Shown: piece by piece, positions 51,778 through 62,166 of the stretch
How positions within the stretch are numbered: position 1 is the first letter of the stretch
Layout of the letters: the number at the start of each line of letters is the position of its first letter
Assembly: GCA_020081605.1 (NCBI GenBank)
Contig: JAHREC010000013.1
Span: forward strand, 4,650,001 to 4,714,000
DNA length: 64,000 nucleotides
DNA from: Albifimbria verrucaria
Taxonomy: Eukaryota; Ascomycota; Sordariomycetes; Hypocreales; Stachybotryaceae
Direction: 5' to 3'
Translations under genes and position numbers: made by a program
Notes under the pieces: generated by a model
What the model was told of the DNA's origin: nothing
The model's input: the letters and a program-made list of their open reading frames with translations, nothing else
Database searches by the model: none

Positions 51778-52894
51778 ATGAAGTCCGCTGTCGCTGCTAT
51801 GGGCCTCTTCGCCGTCATGGCCAACGCCTACCACCACCCCCGCCACTTCCACTTCCGCCGGGACAACTCCACCACCACCGCCGATGCTGGTATGACCACC
51901 CTCACTGTCATTGCCACCCAGGTCTCCACCATCACCAGCTGTGCTTCCACCGTCACCAACTGCCCTGCCAGGCCCACGGACATTGCTACCCTGCCCGAGT
52001 CTGAGAAGGCCACCTACGTCGTCACTAACACCGTCATCCTGACTGAGACCGTCTGCCCTGTCTCCGACGTCCCCGCCATCTCTTCCTCCATCCTGTCCGA
52101 TGCCGATGCCGGCTCCATCACCGGCAGCACCATCACCGCCTCCCTGTCTCCCTCTGTTCCCTCAGCACCGGTGTCGTTGTCACCGCTACCACCACCGCTG
52201 GCAACTCCGGTGAGACTGCTAACCCCTCCATCTCCACCACCGAGTATGTCACCACCAAGAGCCTGACCATCACCCTGGGCACTGGCACCGACACCTCCGT
52301 TGTCACCAGCACCTACAAGACCACCGTTACCGCTACCGTTAGCTGCGACGGCGGCTGCGGCGGCAGCAGCGGCGGCAACGGCGAGCACGGCAACACTGAG
52401 GAGCCTACCACCACCACCACTGCCACCACTACCGGAACCACCACTGTTACCGTCCCCAAGCCCTCTGCTACTGAGAACGGCACCCCGGCAACGGCAACGG
52501 TGGTGACAACGGCGGCAACAGCGGTAACAACGGTGGTCACAGCGGCAACAACGGCGGCAACGGTGGTAACAACGGCGGCAACGGCGAGGGCGAGTGCCAA
52601 CCCACCGCTACCGTCACCGTCACTGCTCCTGCTTCCACCGTCTATGTCACCGTCAGCTCTGAGCCCTCCAAGACCGAGGCTGCTGAGTCTGCTCCCTCCG
52701 TCACCGGCGTCAACGAGGACGAGGATGATGATGACTACGAGGACGACGATGAGGAGGATGAGTGCGTTGACACCACCACCACCCTCCAGACTACCGTCAC
52801 TGTCCAGCCCTCTACCCACGTTCCCTACCCTACCGGTAAGAACAACACTTCTGGTGTTGCCGCCCCTACCGGCTTCGCTCGTCTCCGTTACTAG
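51778..52894 (+). CDS. Secreted Thr/Val-rich, Gly/Asn-repeat cell-surface protein
   Basis: 372 residues, single exon, two restored bases (near 52162 and 52485). A signal peptide (MKSAVAAMGLFAVMANA) precedes a His-rich patch and a possible RR processing site. The body alternates TVTxT-type segments with Cys pairs (TITSCASTVTNCPA, TVTATVSCDGGC). A Gly-Asn-rich tract (about 52478-52595) follows, built from GGYAAC-type codon repeats, then another ECQPTATVTVTAP block, a very acidic run (DEDDDDYEDDDEEDE) and ECVDTTTTLQTTVTVQP. Codons end mostly in C, as in highly expressed genes. No GPI signal is seen. Adhesin or wall structural role is inferred; no enzyme motif. Confidence 0.8.
52478..52595 (+). 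repeat. GGYAAC codon minisatellite coding Gly-Gly-Asn
   Basis: Tandem GGC/GGT and AAC codons inside the secreted-protein gene give a (GGN)n linker. One base lost at its left edge shifts the written frame to Thr/Ala. Confidence 0.75.
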
Positions 52895-53605
52895 ACGGTG
52901 CGCGTTTGTAAGATGAGTGTGGTGGACATGGCTGAAGGCAATCTGTTGGGAAGGATGTACGCAAATCTGGACTTGAATTGAAACGATTTCATGATCATAT
53001 TGTGCGCCTGTTTCCAACACCTGTGTATCAGACCAAAAACCCTGAACTTTCCGGCTTCATTTCGTGAGGATAGACTTTTGACTTGACCGGTTCTTTTCTT
53101 CTTTTGGGGACGTCAGGTTTGATGCGGTTTCTTTTCTTCTTTTTGGGACACAAAGCGAAAGTGTATGACTTCCAGCCTCAATCGGGCTTTTCAATTCTTT
53201 TGTATATACGTACACTAGTCAACTTGGACACAACAAGACAGGCCAGAGATCGCCTTCAAGTTCATCATCATTGTTTGTCTTCCGCTGTGACTGGTTTCAA
53301 AGTGACATGTGTAACATGTGTGATTTATACCACGTTGATTGGTGATTGTCTTCATCATATTATACCGAAGAGCAGCGTATCCGCTTCCACGTAGCTCTTC
53401 ATGATATACAATACTCTTCATAGTTCATGTCGTTAAACGTTACATCCATCGGCACCCACTTCATATCTGCCGTCTGCTATTCTTTCTCTATGCCATTGCC
53501 CAACTTTGTAAGCCATGATCCTAAGCCCGCTGTTCCCTTACCCAAATTACGCTGTACAATATTGAGATGGGTTTCTTCCACGATGGGAAGCCCCGAAGCG
53601 GTTCA
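52895..53605. other. Convergent intergenic region
   Basis: 3' regions of the secreted-protein gene and CENP-Q. Several T-rich tracts (53090-53145); no gene. Confidence 0.5.
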
Positions 53606-55538
53606 CTATCCAAGAACGACCTGTTCGTACTGGTCTTGATCTAGATGCTGCAGCAGCATGTCCTGCAGAACGGCCTTGCTCAGCGCAATTTGGGGCACAA
53701 TGCCCTTGGCCTGCTGGAGGTTCGCTTTGATGCTGTCGACGTGGCCGCTGAGCTGGAGGGCGAGTGGCTGAAGTACCTCTTCGTCAAGGCCCTGTGTGGA
53801 TATGTTAGCAAAAGCAATTACACACGTAACATTAGACTCACCTTAAATAGACCATCTGTGAACTCGGTAGCTTCACGTTTGAATTCCACTTCAACACTAT
53901 CTTCTCCTCGTTGCGACGCTGTCTTCTCGGGGGCTAGTACGTGTGCTTTCTTGAGCAATCCACGATGCTCTCTTGCCTGTGCCCTCGCTCCAGTCTCCAG
54001 TGTCTCGAGCGCCCGATAGTCGCGCTCTAGCTCACGCTCCACGCGGCTCTTCTCTTGACGAAGCAAGTCGACCGCATGAAGCGCCGGGTCGAGCTGCCTC
54101 TCGAGTGCCCGTCGAGCGTCCAGCACACGCTCGAAATCCAGCTCAGCCTCTCTGCCACCGTCACCAGCAGCGGCAGCATTTCTGATTGCCCTGCGACCAC
54201 GGGGCGCCGCCATAGATGCAGGCGGGAAGGGCAGGCCCTTGTGCATCTTGCGAGCGATGCGGCTGGCGACAAGACGCAAGGCGGCAGTGGCATGGGCACG
54301 ACGCTGCTGCGTACTTGATAGGCGCTGTAAGATGGGCCGGTGGGCGAGCTGGAGGATCGTCGTTGCGGCAGCGAGCGAGGCGCCGGATAAGGGACTCCAC
54401 TTGTCCTCGATGACCGACTGGCGAACACGATGGACACGGGGAGCTACATGCACGTAAGGCTTAGGCGGCGAGGGCGGAGGATTGGCGTCTGTATCTGCCC
54501 CTGTTTTGAGCGGCGGCGACGCTGACCCTCTGGTTGCTGGTCATCCTCCGGCTCTGGGGCTTCAGTATCTGCGGCTGTACGTTCGCTATCAACTAGTGGT
54601 TCGGCAGCTTCAGACGGCTGTGTTGATTTGCTCTTCTTCTTGGCCTTTGGTTCGTTTGTTTCGGGTGTCTTCTCTGTTGGTTTGTTGCTGATCTGCTTTG
54701 CGCTGTTCTTAGGTGCTTTGGCACTCTTGTCCTTGAGGGCCTTGGTGTTCTTGTCCTTGGTTCCAGCAGTGGTATTCTGGGCTCCGGATGGTGATAAATC
54801 TTGTAATGATTGAGGGTCTCGAGGTTTCTTTCGGGTAGGTGGTTCCTCTTCGTTCTCTGCTGAGGGTTGTGATGATGGTCGGCCTCGTTTCTTCCTTGGG
54901 GCTGGCTCTGCGGCTTCTGCTTCCTCTTGCTCGGGGCTGGAGGCTCCTCGGTTTGTTCTGCCGGTTGCAGAGATGGTCTGCCTCTCTTCCTACGTTGCAC
55001 ACCCTCAGTGCCTTCCGATGTCTTCTGCAATTGTTTATCGTCTTCTTTGGCTTCTTGCGGAGGTGGGCGTTCCCTTCTCTTCCGTGGAGGGGCCTCGTCT
55101 GCCCCTGGCCGTCTGCCTGCTTCTCTCTAGAATCTTGTGGGACAGTAGTTATCTTTTCGGGCGCTCTCCGCGATCTTGTGTTTTCTTGGCTATCCGGCGC
55201 TTCGTGTGGCGCGTCTGGGTTCGTAGTAGTTTTATCTAGTGACGGTCGCCCTCTCTTGCGCGGCTTCGCATCCTCTTTGGTCGCATTTTCGGTACTGGTC
55301 CTTGGTCTTCCGCGCTTCTTCGGACGGTTCTCCTCCTCGGCATCGGCGTCGTACTCAACTGGCGCGGCGGTAGCGCTTTGCGACGCGGTCGTGGAGCTGG
55401 CGGTTTAGACGCGTTTGGTGGACGGCCGCGTTTCCGTTTCTGATTTGAGGATTCGGAAGCCTTTGGGTGTGAAAATGATGATTAGCCCAGAATAGAAGAC
55501 GGAGTTGCTGTGGCGATTTTGAATCAAGCTCTCACCAT
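53606..55538 (-). CDS. CENP-Q / Fta7-like inner kinetochore (CCAN) protein with five AT-hooks
   Basis: The start codon alone forms coding exon 1 (55536-55538); exon 2 is 53842-55460 and exon 3 is 53606-53791 (introns 75 and 50 bp). 603 residues after four restored bases (near 55378, 55103, 54934 and 54527). The N-terminal half is basic and disordered and holds five KRGRP AT-hook cores (near 55428, 55312, 55250, 54982 and 54887). The C-terminal half is the CENP-Q region: YVHVAPRVHRVRQSVIEDKW, ILQLAHRPILQRLSSTQQRR, a coiled coil (LERQLDPALHAVDLLRQEKS) and the end block LQHLDQDQYEQVVLG. It should act with CENP-U-type partners at centromeres. Family call is from these blocks. Confidence 0.84.
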
Positions 55539-56495
55539 TTTTCTTGGGGATATTTACGCGGGCAGTTGTCGCGTTGTTTAAATGTTGCCCACGATGCAGT
55601 TAGCTTGTGATGCCACTTAGAGCGAGCCTGTTTGAAACACATTGGTGATGTACCTTGAATTGCTCCAGGTACTGGACCCAGTGTACCACCCAGAAAGTCC
55701 CCTATCACATTTGCGGTTAGCGCGCACGAGGACAGGACCGAAGTATCGCAGCACTGTAGGTACTCTCTGTCTCTTTTTTTACTGTATGTACCAACAACAA
55801 CGGGCCTCTTTACCAACTTGGAGCTTGGGCCACATCCTAAGGGTGCTTGAAGGGTACTTGACATGGCGCCCTGAATAGCAGAGCCATCAAGTACCTGCTT
55901 ACTGCTTCGCCTCCCCGCCTTACAGCGTACAGGCACCCCAGCACGTTGCGTGGCTTTCACTGCTCGCTGGCTTGTTGACAATACCAAGGCACAACACCCC
56001 ACACCTTGCTTTTTTCCCGGTCCCAGTGAGGCGAGGGCCCTTTGGGACTGCAACCAACTGAACCCCAAGGGTTCTTGATCCGGTGTGTTCCAGAATACCG
56101 TGCCGTAAGTTACAACCTCGTAGCCTATGTTTTGCTGGTAACGCATGTACCTACCTCGCAGGCAGCTCCCCACTCCTCTTGCGACCCCTGCCTTTCGTCA
56201 CCCTTACTAACACAACAAAACTGAGAATCCTACCTACGCAATCTAAAGCCTGGGGTTGCCTCGTCCGTACCTCATTTTGAATTTTCTTCCTTCACGATCT
56301 CATTGTCTCGCGTCCGGGCCTCCACCGTTGCGTTTGCGATAAGCCCATCTTTGTTTTTACCTCAGCCTACAGCCTACGGAGCTTGCCAACTTGCGCTTAT
56401 CGATAGCTCAGCTCTCGCTGGTATCTCGCGCACCACCACTTCCCACTCCTACTCCTCCTCCCAACAAAGACGTTGCCTTTTTCTTCGTAGCAACC
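55539..56495. other. Divergent promoter region CENP-Q / 56.5-kb gene
   Basis: 957 bp. Contains a TTATCGATA element near its right end. The minus-strand ORF at 55532-56173 lacks protein-like features. Confidence 0.55.
56396..56406. promoter_or_regulatory. CTTATCGATAG element upstream of the 56.5-kb gene
   Basis: Shares 11 of 12 bases with the palindromes before SPB4 and PRP43 and lies about 100 bp before the ATG at 56496. Confidence 0.45.
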
Positions 56496-57389
56496 ATGCG
56501 CTTCTCCGCTTCCGCCCTCGTCGCGGCTCTGCCTGCCCTCGCCGCTGCCCAGGAGGACTTCCTGCAGCAGTACAAGGCCCAGTTCCAGAATGTCCTGGAC
56601 CAGTTCGGCTCCTACATTCCCAACCCCAGCATCCACGACCCCATCGCCGCCAGCGAGGCTAAGCTGGGCGAGAAGAAGCTGTCCATCCTGACCATTGACA
56701 ACTGGAAGGACACTCTCTATGAGCCCGTTTCCGCCGACACAACAACTCCCGTCGAGTGGTGGGTCCTGATCTCTGGCCGCAACAAGACTTGCTTTGGTGA
56801 GCCCTAGACGCCTTCTAGAAACATATTCATTGTTGTCGCTAACCCTCCCATCTTTGCAAAGGCCGTTGCGACAGGATCGACGCCGCCTTCAATGAGACCG
56901 CTGGCAAGTTCGCCGTCCTCCCCGGCAGCCCTCACATGGGCTACGTCAACTGCGATGACCAGCCTATCCTCTGCAACGCCTGGAGCGCCGGAGCCACCAA
57001 CCTCTGGGTGTTTGAGATGCTCCCGGAGCCTGCCCCCATAGACATCTACAAGAAGAGGCTCAACGCCACCACCGTTACCTCTGATGACATTGTTGCTCTG
57101 CGCGACGCCGACAAGGAGCAGACTTTCAAGCGTGTCGATGGCCTCTTCCACCCCTTCAACGGAAAGATTGCTGAGCTGGGCCTGTCCAATGTTGTTGGTT
57201 ACATTTTCTGGGGCTTCGGTCTCGTCCCTAGCTGGATGACCATGCTGGTTCTCTCCATGGTCAGCCGATCTATGATGTAAGTTGTCGACCGCTGCGTTGA
57301 GTCTGCAGCCATATACTAATAGTCGCAGGTCCTCTCGTATGCAGCAAATGGCCAACCGCCCGGCTGGTGGCCAAGCCGCGCCTCAGTAA
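56496..57389 (+). CDS. Conserved fungal secretory-pathway protein, thioredoxin-like, one C-terminal membrane segment
   Basis: Exons 56496-56796, 56862-57276, 57329-57389 (introns 65 and 52 bp). 258 residues, frame intact. Signal peptide MRFSASALVAALPALAAAQ; conserved EWWVLISGRNKTCFG followed by C-D-R and later NCDDQPILCNAWSAGATNLWVF, which resembles a thioredoxin fold with single scattered Cys rather than CxxC. A hydrophobic helix near residues 210-235 (VVGYIFWGFGLVPSWMTML) precedes a short cytosolic tail (SSRMQQMANRP). Probably an ER membrane protein with a luminal domain. I recognise it as conserved in filamentous ascomycetes, but no function is known to me. Confidence 0.8.
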
Positions 57390-57583
57390 GCGCACCGCCT
57401 GCTTAATAGTGCGCACGTCGCGCGCCTGTGGTATGGTCCGCATCTCTTGTGTAACATTTGGAGATGGAAAGAGTTGGCAACATGGGTTTTATGGAATGAG
57501 ACGTGAAATGGGTTGCCGTTAAGGTGACGGAATATTATATGTAATACTTACCCTACGATGGGGAATTCATTAAATGCTTTTCC

Positions 57584-58209
57584 TCATGAACTCTTGTCTT
57601 CGCATGCCCTCTGCAGTGACACGAGCCCGTCCATAACCTCATCTCTAAGCTGGCTGTTGGCGAACTTGCCGTGCCGTAGGTCGCTCAATCCGCCGATTGT
57701 TTGCTTGGCCGATTCCGTAAGCGTTTCTTCCTGTTCCTTGAGGTTTGCAATCTCCGCCTCGAGCCCCGCCACTGCAGCATCGAGATCAGGAATGATGGAG
57801 TTTAGACTGTGCTTGGCTGGTTTTGCTGCAGCATCCGCGCCATAGAGCTAAGCATGCACATCATGAGCCTTCCGTTGATAGACGAATGCATTGGAGATCA
57901 ATATGTCACTCACCGCTCTCTCCAGCTCAATCTCCCCATCGATTTCCTCGGTTTCCGCCTCTCGTTTAGCACGGATAACCTCCTGCGCATGACGTTTCCA
58001 CGCTTTACCTCGGCAGCAATGTTGGCAGCGACAGTGTCTAAAACTTCATTGCGCTGTGCTCGAAGATCACGAAAGAGAGATCGCAGTTGCGGTGAGCCAT
58101 GCAGAGCGCGAGGGAAAAGAGCCTCGAATTGCTCGAACGTTATGATGGAAGTCAGGGCTGCCGGCTGAAGGAGGAAGTTTGTGAGTATCTCCAACTCTGT
58201 AGGTGCCAT
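57584..58209 (-). CDS. Cnl2/Nkp2-family kinetochore subunit
   Basis: Exons 57914-58209 and 57584-57847, intron 57848-57913 (66 bp). 186 residues after one restored A (near 57996, where the written frame runs off into the intron). N-terminus ELEILTNFLLQPAALTSIIT and FEALFPRALHGSPQLRSLFRDLRAQR is the family signature. The remainder is coiled coil (REAETEEIDGEIELERA, then LEAEIANLKEQEETL). Nkp2/Cnl2 dimerises with Nkp1/Fta4 in the COMA/CCAN inner kinetochore. It is the second inner-kinetochore gene in the window, 2.0 kb from CENP-Q, and divergent from EAF3. Confidence 0.86.
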
Positions 58210-59095
58210 TGCCTTTGCAGTTTTGCTTTAGAGGGTTCTGTGCTCTCAATATCCTGGAGATGGATGAATTAACTATCGTTGAGTACAAGTTGGTTGGTGA
58301 CCCTGGCTCTCTACCCTTACGCGATTGGCAACAGTAACCCAGGACGCGTTGATGAATGTGTAAGTGGATTTATATATCTTATCAGTACTCCGTAAAGTGG
58401 ATGCATGCCGCACGGTGCTGGTCTAGACCTGGCTGTATACAAATAGATACATTTGGTGCAATGGAAGAAGAAAATAAAAATAAAAATAAAAATAAAAGGC
58501 CATTGGATCTTCAAATCTTCAAATCATTGGGACGAACAACACAAAGCAGCATGCATTTGCCTCCAATAAACATGGAATCTGTCGTAGTCCTTCTCCTATT
58601 CAGGGGCGCGCAGTGGTGTGGTCAAGTAAGACGGGCGGCAATCAGTGGGCTTGGTAGCTGAGGGTAGCGCTGTAATTGGCAGCCCCAGCCAATGGTGACC
58701 ACCTGTACTCTAAACTCATACAAGCAACAGCCTCCAAGGAAAACCGCGTCGCGTGAAGAGCCAGCCTGAGCCCTTCACTTTACTCTACTTTACTCGTCCA
58801 TCAATCTCAGCCAGAACATCAACGCGATTATTCCACTCGCGATCTGAATCACACCGGGTCTGGTCACATTTTTTCATGATTGCCTTCTGTGCATTGTGAC
58901 CGGTACACCTAAGCAAACTCATCTCACCCCTATCAACCGGAATATCCCATCTCATCCAAAAATCTTTCAACCTCTATATTACGGCCACAGAAGAGGCCAG
59001 GTCTCTGCCTCATCCTTTGATCAACCAGTTTCTGTGTATTCGTCTTCATTCACGCCTTCACTCCACCGTCAGTGCGCGTATTGCCATAGTTCATC
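58210..59095. other. Divergent promoter region CNL2/EAF3
   Basis: 886 bp. Contains the A-rich pentamer repeat listed separately; otherwise nothing recognised. Confidence 0.55.
58471..58497. repeat. (AAAAT)5 simple repeat
   Basis: Five tandem AAAAT units, read directly. Confidence 0.85.
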
Positions 59096-61257
59096 ATGGC
59101 TCCCGCGCGCCAGCAACCGGCTCAACAGTTCCACAAGGACGAAAAGGTCCTCTGTTTTCACATGGACATGCTCTACGAGGCCAAGATCATGGACGTTCAA
59201 GCTGGAGAGAAGCCCGGAGATGGTTATCGCTACAAGGTTCACTACAAGGGCTGGAAGAACACGTGGGACGACTGGGTCCTGGCGGATCGCATACGCCCAT
59301 TCGACGATGAGCACAAGGAGCTGGCTGCCCAGCTGCACGCGAACCTCAAGAGCAGCACGCAAAAGAGCACGAGACAGCTCAAGAAGCCCCAAAAGAGTGG
59401 CGGCGAGTCTTCCCGCGGCAGCGAAGAGCGTGGTTCTGCCGCTGTGCAAGGTGGCAGAGGAGGGAGGCGAGGCAAGGATTGGGAGCTGGAACAGGTAAGC
59501 CTATCTCTCATTCAACTCTCCAACATCACATGCAGCCTGTCTCTACGGCCCTTACTTCTATGCTGCTTGAAACCATGGGTGGTCCTTCACAGTCGGCTAT
59601 ACATCCGCAATGCACCGACTAATGTGGAGGGTACTGGCAATGTTGGCACACGCACTCAGTCACACCAAAAATTCGAGCAAGTGCTCGCAGCCGAGAGGCC
59701 AAACATGGCTGGCCACCTACATTGCCTTACCCTCCTCCCTACCTATCTTATTAGGTTCTTAGAGTGTGCGCTGGACGAGTGTCATTTGTACCTTGCGGGT
59801 TGACCAACCTTTGTGGTCCGGGGTCCAACTATCTGGACTTGACTCTATCATGACCAATAACCCATTGGCTGCCACTCACCCCGAGCTCTTCCACAGCCAC
59901 ATGTCGTTCTTTTGCTATGCTTTTACCTTGATATCCTTTTCTTCATCTATCCATCCTATATAAAGCGGCCCTGCCTCCGTTTGATTGCCCTCCATTCACC
60001 GGGGAAATCTGCCCATGGACATCTGCATCATTCACAGCTTCTGCCCGTCACTTTGATCCCCAAAAGCCTACATATCATCATTCTCGTCATGGCTCCCTAC
60101 TTCATCCCAGCTCGGCAAGTGTTCCTGAATCCAATGTACGAGGTTGCCCTGATTCTCTTCCTTTCATCTGGACACCACCAGAGGGCAAGCCAAACAAGAG
60201 AATCAACATGGGTCGCCTTCGTGTGGTGGATGATCACCTCACCAAACTACCCAAACCCAATCATCGCTATTATTCGAGGCCGCGCAAGCCCTCGCCCTCT
60301 TCAAGCCCTCGCAAGGTCCTACGCCAAGTTGCGTGCAGCATTGAAAAATCCAGCCCATTGAGAAAAGAAGACGCACTGGACCAGCCAGAAAACCAGCGCC
60401 AAAATCTACTCGGGCCGGGCTCCGTTCGGGGTCAGTCCTTAGCGACTCACCCGTGAGTGCCTTTGACCTATGGTTTCTACGTGCCTCGGCCAAGTGGCCG
60501 GCGCTCTCAACCTGCTCATTCCCCACCCCTGTCGACCCTCCGACCTTGCGATAACTCTGTCAGCAGCTGCTAACCACACACAACAGGAGGACGCCTTCCA
60601 CAACAAGCCTATGATCAACCTTCCAGTGCCCGATCATATCCAAGCGATGCTGGTGGATGATTGGGAGAACATTACCAAGAACAACCAGCTTGTACCTCTA
60701 CCGCACGCCAAGCCCGTGAACAAAATTCTCGAGGACTACCTTAACTATGAGAAGTCCCATCGCGAAGAGGGCTCAGCGAGCATGGACATTCTGGAAGAGG
60801 TTATTGCAGGCTTACGCGAGTACTTTGAGAAGGCTCTCAGCAGGATATTACTATACCGGTAAGGGCCAAATTGGCACCCATTATCCTATCATGTGCTGAC
60901 TTGCTTCTAGTTTCGAGCGCCACCAGTACATGGATGTCCGGAAGCTGTGGGACAGCCCAGACAAGTCCTCTGACGTTAAAGGCGTCTGCGATGTGTATGG
61001 CGCAGAACATCTTGCTCGTTTGATCGGTAAGTCACGCAATCCAACCCATTTCCCTGTCCCTCCTGCGCTAACAGTACAAACCAGTATCATTGCCAGAGCT
61101 ACTTGCACAAACCAACATGGACCAGCAGTCTGTGTCACGACTTCGTGAGGAGATTGGCAAGTTCACGGTCTGGCTGGGGCGAAATTGCGAAACCTACTTT
61201 GTCAATGAGTACGAGACCCCGTCGCAGGAGTACGTCGACAAGGCACGCAGTTTCTGA
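59096..61257 (+). CDS. EAF3: EAF3 / MRG15 chromodomain subunit of NuA4 and Rpd3S
   Basis: Binds H3K36-methylated nucleosomes. Five exons: 59096-59494, 60363-60452, 60587-60858, 60911-61026, 61085-61257; 349 residues with no frame break. Chromo-barrel at residues 12-75 (KVLCFHMDMLYEAKI, YKVHYKGWKNTWDDWV). A basic linker encoded partly by exon 2 (RRRTGPARKPAPKSTR). The MRG domain spans about 165-345 (INLPVPDHIQAMLVDDWE, GLREYFEKALSRILLYRFER, DVYGAEHLARLIVSLPELL, TFVWLGRN-like FTVWLGRN). Intron 1 is 868 bp, far longer than any other here (46-134 bp). Exon 2 was placed because it joins both neighbours in phase and supplies the conserved linker. Confidence 0.95.
59957..59964 (+). promoter_or_regulatory. 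TATATAAA box inside EAF3 intron 1
   Basis: Perfect TATA-box consensus, 132 bp before an ATG that opens a 90-residue ORF. Function is inference. Confidence 0.35.
60089..60361 (+). CDS. Possible small ORF nested in EAF3 intron 1
   Basis: ATG at 60089 in good context (CGTCATGGCTCCC, the same GTC/ATC-ATGGCTCCC core as the EAF3 start), 90 codons, stop overlapping the intron acceptor at 60361-60362. One hydrophobic stretch (YEVALILFLSS) and an Arg/Ala-rich end. No known family. It could equally be intron sequence without coding function. Confidence 0.25.
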   Translation: MAPYFIPARQVFLNPMYEVALILFLSSGHHQRASQTRESTWVAFVWWMITSPNYPNPIIAIIRGRASPRPLQALARSYAKLRAALKNPAH

Positions 61258-61902
61258 TCGGGGTACTGGAGTAATGGGCTGCTGCTGCTGCATGCATTGG
61301 GTAGGTGGTTTCAGGAGCATAGGTGGTGAGCCAGCAAGGTAGTTGCACGGTGTGTATGCGAACGGGATGGTGCGTTGCTTATGCAACCTTGGTGGTCTGT
61401 GGGCGGTCATTGAGGGATGGAATTACTTTCCTCAAGCTCGGATAATCAACAAGGTTCCAATGCTATTCAGCATAGATACCTTCATCGGCCTCGGTCTTGT
61501 TGCAAATACTGGTTACTGGTAGAGGCGTGTGCTCGGAGACAGAACGCTGTTTGGAGATGGCGCAAGGCAATTGAATTACAGGGACAGTATAATCTTTGAG
61601 TCTCAAGTGTTGAATTTGATGTGACGATATTCACGTCACTATCGTGATGGTCTATACACGAGTATCGTTACAGTATAAGTACAGGTCCCGTCTGGGGCCG
61701 CTGAAGTGTTTGGTCCTCGACCACAAGCCCATTCGCATGCCCGCATATTCTGACGCACGCTCGGTTATTCCTCCCCATCCACATCTTCTCCTCGCCTCCT
61801 CCCTGGGCTCTATTCCGCCATGCGGATCCTCTTATCCATGCCCTGCGACCTTGTTCTTTCTTTCCGCGCGGAACGGCAGGCGGAATTATCCTTACGCCAT
61901 GC
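61258..61902. other. Convergent intergenic region
   Basis: Between EAF3 and the uL30m gene. No supported ORF. Confidence 0.5.
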
Positions 61903-62166
61903 TTAAACCCTCGGCACCGGCTTCTCGACGTAAAAGCCCGGGTCAGGCGTGCGCTCGGCCTTGACCTCGGCCTTTGTCAGCGCGCGGTCCACCTCCTCGA
62001 CGCGCACGAGCTCCTTGACCTTGAAGATCATACCGGCGAACTGCGGCTCGACGGGGTGGAAGACGGTCTGCATGCGTCGGCGGAGGCCCAGCGCGGCGAG
62101 GATGCCGCGCGTGCGCTCCGGCAGGCCGATGGCTGAGCGGCGGAGGGTGATGCGGAAGAACGACAT
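61903..62166 (-). CDS. MRPL33: Mitochondrial large-subunit ribosomal protein uL30m
   Basis: 87 residues, single exon, intact, close to the 86 residues of yeast Mrpl33. N-terminus [20 protein letters not shown] is the L30 beta-strand and helix start; then [20 protein letters not shown] and [18 protein letters not shown] match the L30 signature. A basic first segment could serve for import without cleavage. A short C-terminal extension ends EKPVPRV. Confidence 0.92.
   Translation of the reverse strand: MSFFRITLRRSAIGLPERTRGILAALGLRRRMQTVFHPVEPQFAGMIFKVKELVRVEEVDRALTKAEVKAERTPDPGFYVEKPVPRV

Noticed and set aside
52313..53020. 235-codon minus-strand ORF opposite the secreted-protein gene
   Set aside because: A Val/Gly/Ala-only composition mirrors the C-rich Thr codons of the real gene on the plus strand.
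54839..55408. 189-codon plus-strand ORF with Leu/Ser/Phe-rich hydrophobic stretches
   Set aside because: Shadow of the Lys/Arg-rich N-terminal half of the CENP-Q gene on the minus strand.
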